This document shows positions 56,038 to 61,150 of a stretch of 61,150 nt of DNA, piece after piece. The number at the start of each line of letters is the position of its first letter. Position 1 is the stretch's first letter. The translations under genes and the position numbers were made by a program. This stretch comes from Saprospiraceae bacterium (GTDB lineage Bacteria; Bacteroidota; Bacteroidia; Chitinophagales; Saprospiraceae): contig JADKBO010000040.1 in assembly GCA_016715105.1 (NCBI GenBank), forward strand, positions 1-61,150, written 5' to 3'. The notes below the pieces were generated by a model, which was not told the DNA's origin, made no database searches, and saw nothing but the letters and a program-made list of their open reading frames with translations.

Positions 56038-57237
56038 TCAATTATTTGAAAGCCTTTTGATCATTTCGATGCACATCCTGCCATTGTGATAGGGAGCTTT
56101 CCAAGGTCCAGCCTTATCCTTGTTTACAATGGGATTTCCGTCCTCATCACAACCCCAGTACCACTCTCCATTTTCATAATCTTTTTGAAATAATTGAATG
56201 TAATTCCATATTTCACTGGAGGTTTCGAGCAATTCTTCGTCCATCGAACTTTGGTATGCATCAAAAAAACCAACTACCCCTTCTGCTTGAGGCCACCAGT
56301 CTCTTTCGGTATGATAAGTTCCGTCTGGAAAGCGGTCGTTATACACTGCACCTTTATGATCTATGCCGTGAGCTTTGACCCGGTAAGCAATTTCAATGGT
56401 TACAAAATTGACTTGGGCCTGTAACACTTTATCACCCAAGACTTCGCAAGCTTCATTGAGTAACCATGCCGATTCTATTTCATGCCCGAACGATTCGTGA
56501 GTGTAGTTCTCCACCCAAAACTCATCGAAAAACAACTTGAGTCTCTTGCTTTCGAGATCTACAAATTTGTCGACGTACAAACAAATTAACTTAGATAGAG
56601 CCTTGGCAATGGGTTTACTTTGATCGCACCTATATAAATTGGTATAGGCTTCTAGCACATGCAGATGTGTATTCATTGTCTTTGCATCGTTGCCTTCCTT
56701 TTCACTGAGCGCAACAACTTCCATTGGTTCCCAAGATTGAGATTTTGCTTCCCAATAGCCAAAATTCTTTTTATCTTTTGCTTTTGTTTCTAGCAATTCA
56801 AATAGAGATCTGGCCAAATCCAAAGCCTGTTTATCACCAGTCAGCAAATAATATTCACTAAACGCATAGATGCCAAAAGCTTGGGCATAAACCTGTTTTT
56901 TAGCATCAACAACTACTCCATGAGCATTCACAGACCAATATAGGCCACCAAAATCTGGGTCTACAAAATGTTTGAGCAAATATTGGTAGGCTTTGTCAGC
57001 AAGTGGTTGATACTGGGTTTTACCCAATCTACAAGCTGCTGAGCATGCCCACAAAATTCGAGTATTAAGGATGACTCCCTTATCTGCATCGACATCTACT
57101 TTTCCCAGTCCGTCCACCCGGCCAAAAAAACCATTACCTGTTGGATCTGGCATGTGTTGAGCCCACCAACCAAAAATATTGTCAAGTTCTAACTCAAAAG
57201 CTTCCTTGCTAAAGGCATATAATTGTTTGTCTGCCAA
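56038..57237 (-). CDS. Cellobiose/mannobiose 2-epimerase (AGE family)
   Basis: This 399-residue cytoplasmic protein lacks a signal peptide. Family blocks are NTRILWACSAACRLG, MNTHLHVLEAYTNLYR, FGHEIESAWLLNEACE, DWWPQAEGVVGFFDAY and AGPWKAPYHNGRMC, with the ring-opening and epimerising histidines kept. The next gene is a mannosylglucose phosphorylase only 9 bp away. In the known beta-mannan pathway the epimerase turns mannobiose into 4-O-beta-mannosyl-glucose, the substrate of that phosphorylase. Context and motifs make this assignment strong. Confidence 0.92.
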   Translation of the reverse strand: MADKQLYAFSKEAFELELDNIFGWWAQHMPDPTGNGFFGRVDGLGKVDVDADKGVILNTRILWACSAACRLGKTQYQPLADKAYQYLLKHFVDPDFGGLYWSVNAHGVVVDAKKQVYAQAFGIYAFSEYYLLTGDKQALDLARSLFELLETKAKDKKNFGYWEAKSQSWEPMEVVALSEKEGNDAKTMNTHLHVLEAYTNLYRCDQSKPIAKALSKLICLYVDKFVDLESKRLKLFFDEFWVENYTHESFGHEIESAWLLNEACEVLGDKVLQAQVNFVTIEIAYRVKAHGIDHKGAVYNDRFPDGTYHTERDWWPQAEGVVGFFDAYQSSMDEELLETSSEIWNYIQLFQKDYENGEWYWGCDEDGNPIVNKDKAGPWKAPYHNGRMCIEMIKRLSNN

Positions 57238-57246
57238 AGTATTAGA

Positions 57247-58425
57247 TTATAAATTATGCAAAATTTGCAGGTTTTTTGCGATCATTGCAGACCTTGTTTT
57301 TACAGAATGTGCAGAGGTAAAACCGTCTTCAGGAGTATTCAAAACATAATCGACCAACTGAGCTACTGTAGTTGTGGCAACGTGCATACGGGTGTCAGAA
57401 GAAGCATAATAAATATAGACTTCATCATCCTCATTCCTGATCCAACCATTTGCAAATGTCACATTAGAAACATCACCCACCCTTTCGTCACCCTCTGGTG
57501 CAATGAAATGCCCGCCTGGTGCATGCGTGAGTTTCCAAGGTTCAGTCAAAGAAGTCATAAACATATATAAAACGTATCGTAAGCCTGCAGCTGTGTTTCT
57601 CACACCATGGGCCAGGTGCAACCAACCATGATTGGTTTTAATTGGAGCAGGACCTTGACCATTTTTCACTTCTTTGATGGTGTGATAAACTTTCTGATCG
57701 ATGATGATTTCTTCCTTTACTTCAGGATATTCCATGCTGTCACAATAGCCCCAGCCAATGCCCCCACCTTTACCCACATCGATAAAGCCATCTTGCGGCC
57801 GCGTGTATAGCGCATATTTACCATTTACAAATTCCTCGTGTAAAACCACATTTCTTTGTTGGCCAGAATAGCTGATCAAATCCGGCAATCTCTCCCAATT
57901 TTTCAAATCTTTGGTCCTCACAATACCACAATTAGCAGTTGCCGCAGTGGTATCTTCCAATCGATTGAGGTCTTTTCTTTCTGTACAAAATAGACCATAT
58001 ATCCAACCATCTTCGTGTTTGACCAATCGCATATCGTAAACATTGGTATCTGGATCTTCTGTTTGAGGTAGGTCAATTGGGTAATCCCAAAATTCAAAAT
58101 TATCAACACCATTGACACTTTCTGCAATGGCAAAAAATGATTTTCTGTCAACTCCTTCCACTCTTACCACGAGCAAATACTTTCCTTCCCACAAAATGGC
58201 ACCAGAGTTGAATGTCGCATTGACTCCCAATCTTTCCATCAGGAATGGATTCGTGGTTTCATCCAGGTCATACTTCCAATGGATAGGAGCATGATCAGCT
58301 GTTATGATGGGATATTTCCATCTTTGATAAATGCCGTTTGACACACCCGCTGGTGAATTTTGTTGTTGAATGAGTGCTTGATGTTCTCGCTTTAATTGAG
58401 CAAATCGAGTCTGAAATATGGTCAT
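57247..58425 (-). CDS. 4-O-beta-D-mannosyl-D-glucose phosphorylase (GH130)
   Basis: This 392-residue protein is very close in motif and length to the Bacteroides fragilis mannosylglucose phosphorylase: TNPFLMERLGVNAT, VRVEGVDRKSFFA, NVYDMRLVKHEDGWIYG with catalytic Asp131, QQRNVVLH, LYTRPQDGFIDVG, LAHGVRNTAAGLRYVLYMFMTSL and IYYASSDTRMHVATTT. It phosphorolyses mannosyl-glucose to mannose 1-phosphate and glucose. It lies beside the epimerase and sugar symporter, as in the known mannan pathway. Cytoplasmic. Confidence 0.94.
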   Translation of the reverse strand: MTIFQTRFAQLKREHQALIQQQNSPAGVSNGIYQRWKYPIITADHAPIHWKYDLDETTNPFLMERLGVNATFNSGAILWEGKYLLVVRVEGVDRKSFFAIAESVNGVDNFEFWDYPIDLPQTEDPDTNVYDMRLVKHEDGWIYGLFCTERKDLNRLEDTTAATANCGIVRTKDLKNWERLPDLISYSGQQRNVVLHEEFVNGKYALYTRPQDGFIDVGKGGGIGWGYCDSMEYPEVKEEIIIDQKVYHTIKEVKNGQGPAPIKTNHGWLHLAHGVRNTAAGLRYVLYMFMTSLTEPWKLTHAPGGHFIAPEGDERVGDVSNVTFANGWIRNEDDEVYIYYASSDTRMHVATTTVAQLVDYVLNTPEDGFTSAHSVKTRSAMIAKNLQILHNL

Positions 58426-58485
58426 AAATAATTTCCTTTTATAATTTCTCTATTTTAATAATCTAACATTATTGTTGTCGAACTC

Positions 58486-58552
58486 TTTCCTCCGATTTCC
58501 GGTTTCCGTTTTCCGATTTCCGTCCTCCGATTTCCGTTTTCCGATCTCCGTC
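58486..58552. repeat. TTTCCG / TCCGATTTCCG short-period repeat
   Basis: Imperfect tandem copies of TCCGATTTCCGTTTTCCG fill the spacer and abut the stop codon of the symporter gene (58553-58555). They are non-coding and resemble other low-complexity spacers in the window in character but not in sequence. Confidence 0.7.
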
Positions 58553-60379
58553 CTAAGCCGCAGGCAGTTTATCATACCATGTCTTCTTAAGTATTATGGA
58601 CGTAACCACAACCACAGCGATGGCTATAAACGTCGGAACTCCTTTGAGTAATATAAGATAAATCGGGAATATCACCAAAGCTGATTGCCAAATGATGCCA
58701 ATCACCACATTGAATAAATCTTTTCCAAGTTTTGAATTACCATCAAATTCTGGATTTTCAGCGATGACTTGTGCTCTGATCGGTCCCCAAAATCCCCAAG
58801 GCCTCACATTTTTATAAAAGGCTTTGAGCACTGATTCGTCAACTGGTGGTGCAAGGTATGTCCCTACAAAACATCCAATAACGGAGATGAGCAACATCAA
58901 TGGGAAAGTATAAAGATCCAGTATTCCATCAAATATAAATCTGAACGAAAGTGCTGGAATCAATCCGCAAACCATTCCCCAGAAGAAACCACTGCCATTG
59001 AATCTCCACCAATACCATTTTAAAACATTGGCGGCAACATAACTTCCATATAAACCCGAGACGATCCATTGCAATATGTCATTGACGTCTTTGGCATAAA
59101 AGCCGATGACAATACTGATCAAAACCATTATAATTCCTGCCAGGTAATTGATGCTTCTGATTTTTGTGTTTGGTGCTTCAGGATTGATGTATTTGAGGTA
59201 AATGTCATTGACAATATAAGCTTGTGTTGCGTTCAAAGTACCTGCAAAGGTAGACATAAAGGCCGCCAATAGACCAGCCAACAAAAGACCCAACAAACCT
59301 GAAGGAACAAATTGCTGTATAGCAGATGGTAAAACCTGTTCAAAATCCAATTGACCACGTACGATCAAATCCAATTTATCATAATTGAGCAATGCCAATA
59401 CAGCAAAGCCAGCAATCATAAAGTACCTGATAGGCATCAATATCAAACTCACACTACCACTCATCAAAGCAGCTTCTCTTGGTGATTTTGAAGAAAGTAT
59501 TTTTTGCATATCGTAAGTCGGAGCCGGGCCAGCCAAACTCACCAAAACACCTTTAAATAACATCATCATGAAGAATACAGAAAACAAGCTGTATCCATCA
59601 CTTTTTATTTTCTCATTCACTTCTGGAATGATGGTACTCCAGTCGAGTGTCAATCTTGTCCCAAAAAATGGAGAATACCAACCATCTGGCACATTTAAAG
59701 TTGAAGCAGCCAAAGCATTCATAGCAATCACTCCGATGACAATACTTGCGATAGCCATCAATGAGTATTGAATCACATCTGTCCAAACGATGCTGAGCAT
59801 ACCTCCCAAAAGCGTATAAAAAACCGCAAAGCACGTGAGGATGATGCCATAAAAATGTGGCACATACTGCTCAGAAATGTCAAAAGGCACGTATTGAGAA
59901 AGCCATTCCCACGGGATGAATATCTCTATAAATTTGCCAACGCCAATAAATCCATAAGCCAAATAACCTAAGCCCATGATGATGGCAAAAATGACCACAA
60001 TTGCGTGAGACCTCACTGCACCGATGTTTGTGCCAAATCGAGTGTTGATCCACTCTGCGCCAGTGGTTACATTGGACCTCCTCAACCATTGGGACATAAA
60101 CATCATTAAAAAAATCTGGTTGAAGACCGGCCAAAGCCAAGGTATCCAGGCACTTTTTATTCCATAAATAAATAAAATCATGACTAGCCACACGGTGCCT
60201 GAAATGTCAAACATGCCCGATGCATTGGATAAACCCAGCATATACCATGGCATGCTATTTCCACCTAAGAGGTAGTCGTTTTTACTTTGTTCCGCTCGTT
60301 TTTTAAAATACAATCCGAGAAAAATTGTGCTTGCCAAGTACAGCAAAATGATGGATAGGTCTAGGCCTGAGATGTTCAT
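58553..60379 (-). CDS. Sodium/sugar symporter (SSS family)
   Basis: This 608-residue protein has about 14 membrane helices. It begins with an outward N-terminus and GLDLSIILLYLASTIFLGLYFKKRAEQSKNDYLLGGNSMPWYMLGLSNASGMFDISG, and contains LLAGLLAAFMSTFAGTLNATQAYIVNDIYLKYI, the SSS signature. It lies between the GH26 mannanase and GH130 genes, the position of the mannobiose transporter in the known pathway. Mannobiose import with sodium is therefore inferred. Gaps of 79 bp and 127 bp separate it from the two neighbours. Confidence 0.9.
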   Translation of the reverse strand: MNISGLDLSIILLYLASTIFLGLYFKKRAEQSKNDYLLGGNSMPWYMLGLSNASGMFDISGTVWLVMILFIYGIKSAWIPWLWPVFNQIFLMMFMSQWLRRSNVTTGAEWINTRFGTNIGAVRSHAIVVIFAIIMGLGYLAYGFIGVGKFIEIFIPWEWLSQYVPFDISEQYVPHFYGIILTCFAVFYTLLGGMLSIVWTDVIQYSLMAIASIVIGVIAMNALAASTLNVPDGWYSPFFGTRLTLDWSTIIPEVNEKIKSDGYSLFSVFFMMMLFKGVLVSLAGPAPTYDMQKILSSKSPREAALMSGSVSLILMPIRYFMIAGFAVLALLNYDKLDLIVRGQLDFEQVLPSAIQQFVPSGLLGLLLAGLLAAFMSTFAGTLNATQAYIVNDIYLKYINPEAPNTKIRSINYLAGIIMVLISIVIGFYAKDVNDILQWIVSGLYGSYVAANVLKWYWWRFNGSGFFWGMVCGLIPALSFRFIFDGILDLYTFPLMLLISVIGCFVGTYLAPPVDESVLKAFYKNVRPWGFWGPIRAQVIAENPEFDGNSKLGKDLFNVVIGIIWQSALVIFPIYLILLKGVPTFIAIAVVVVTSIILKKTWYDKLPAA

Positions 60380-60458
60380 AAAAGTTGGTTTTTAAATATG
60401 AGCAATGAATGATTTGAATTACGAATGATAAAAATAGAATTTATTTGTGTGTAGTAAA

Positions 60459-61150
60459 CTATTTCACAAAATTTGTCCCAATATCCTTAAGAGTGAGGGT
60501 CATAGGATCTTTCACAAAATCCTTAAAATCTGCCTCTGTTATGTGACCTGGATATGACATATAATGATGAGACTCCCGTGCATTTCGCCAAAAAGAAACA
60601 TAAGTTATTTTGCTAGCCTTTGGTGACGCCTTTATGGGGTTGAGGATTCTTTGAGTAAACCATTTGGGGTCTTTGATCGACTCCGATCCTGTTTCTGTCA
60701 ATGCACAAAGTTTACCCTTTTCTGCAGCCAAATCAGCGATCATTTCCAAACCAGTAACCAAACTTTTTATGCCAATGACATTGAGCGAATCATTGTTGCT
60801 CGCCTTCACATCCATATAGTTGTCCCAGCCCAATAGATCAACATACTCGTCACCTGGATATCCATAGAGATAATCAGTACGACTCCCGCTAGATTTCATC
60901 CTACTTCTATCTGGCGAAAATGCATAGATCAAGTTGTGGATATTGTGTTTTTTCCTAAAGTAATCCACATTGAATTGAAAAAGCGCAATGTAATCCGCTT
61001 CTGTCGTATTTCCCTTTCCCCACCAAAACCAGTTACCGTTGTGTTCGTGAAATGGGCGATAGATCATTGGCACAGCCTGTCCATCTGTTTGAACGCTTTT
61101 GATGAAATTGGCAGCCAAATCTAGGTGAAAAAGCAATTTTTGGTGGTCTT
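60459..61150 (-). CDS. GH26 beta-mannanase, 5' end off window
   Basis: The frame is open to the right edge (DHQKLLFHLDLAANF is read across it), so only the C-terminal 230 residues or so are seen. GH26 features are clear: MIYRPFHEHNGNWFWWG with the acid/base Glu, LLGWDNY, and the nucleophile Glu in CALTETGSES. In the B. fragilis locus the equivalent ManA releases mannobiose from beta-1,4-mannan. It stands first among the visible operon genes. Signal peptide and start are outside the window. Confidence 0.9.
   Translation of the reverse strand, partial: DHQKLLFHLDLAANFIKSVQTDGQAVPMIYRPFHEHNGNWFWWGKGNTTEADYIALFQFNVDYFRKKHNIHNLIYAFSPDRSRMKSSGSRTDYLYGYPGDEYVDLLGWDNYMDVKASNNDSLNVIGIKSLVTGLEMIADLAAEKGKLCALTETGSESIKDPKWFTQRILNPIKASPKASKITYVSFWRNARESHHYMSYPGHITEADFKDFVKDPMTLTLKDIGTNFVK

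Overview
The window looks like a chromosomal segment of an AT-rich member of the Bacteroidota, most like the Saprospiraceae or a related order. The evidence is C-terminal type IX secretion (T9SS) sorting domains on three secreted proteins, a TonB-dependent receptor with two DUF4249 lipoproteins, many short lipobox signal peptides, and promoter boxes of the Bacteroidota form TAnnTTTG. No rRNA, intact tRNA or CRISPR array is visible. Taxonomy is inferred from gene families, not from a marker gene.

Layout. 1-6.8 kb: an Anbu (ancestral proteasome-like) locus, with a giant transglutaminase/DUF2126 protein read leftward off the edge and, divergently, an ATP-grasp protein, an alpha-E protein and the Anbu peptidase. 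7.2-9.5 kb: a class A beta-lactamase-fold lipoprotein between two repeat-rich spacers. 9.5-12 kb: a small CxGxC membrane protein, an MbnP-like lipoprotein and an MbnH-like dihaem protein, a probable copper-linked set. 12-14.8 kb: a DEAD-box helicase and an autoinhibited Fic protein behind three palindromes. 14.8-16.05 kb: a gene-free tandem array of units of about 300-360 bp. 16-24.6 kb: housekeeping genes (cold-shock protein, rlmB, tadA, guaB) mixed with a secreted M36 metallopeptidase, an enoyl-CoA hydratase-like enzyme and a DUF4197 lipoprotein. 24.6-30 kb: a HipA-like kinase/DUF3037 pair, an SRPBCC protein, a Crp/Fnr regulator, a TMEM175-type channel, an EamA exporter and an RDD protein. 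30-34.1 kb: a lipoprotein sugar 2-epimerase homologue and a GH9 glycosidase. 34.5-41.2 kb: a TonB receptor, two DUF4249 lipoproteins and a plug-like secreted protein. 41.3-49.3 kb: an accessory stretch with higBA, a MORN-caspase fusion, a DUF4920 lipoprotein, dinD, a GNAT enzyme, an AraC gene split by a decayed IS4-type element, and a T9SS cargo protein. 49.4-61.15 kb: a co-directional beta-mannan operon.

The mannan operon (minus strand, entering from the right edge) is the clearest pathway. A GH26 mannanase releases mannobiose. A sodium/sugar symporter imports it. An AGE-family epimerase makes mannosyl-glucose. A GH130 phosphorylase, with its catalytic Asp at residue 131, yields mannose 1-phosphate and glucose. 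A beta-propeller protein, an SGNH/SASA esterase, an aldo/keto reductase and a T9SS-exported DUF5060-GH5 enzyme follow. This is the pathway known from Bacteroides fragilis, extended here by secreted accessory proteins.

Four otherwise conserved genes (DUF2126, ATP-grasp, Fic, M36 peptidase) carry single small frameshifts, two of them at or beside homopolymer runs. Residual sequencing error is therefore plausible, and these genes should not be called dead on this evidence. The candidates most worth follow-up are the Fic operator-like array, the MORN-caspase fusion, the 14.8-16 kb repeat array, the orphan terminator near 7.7 kb, and the CxGxC/MbnP/MbnH set.
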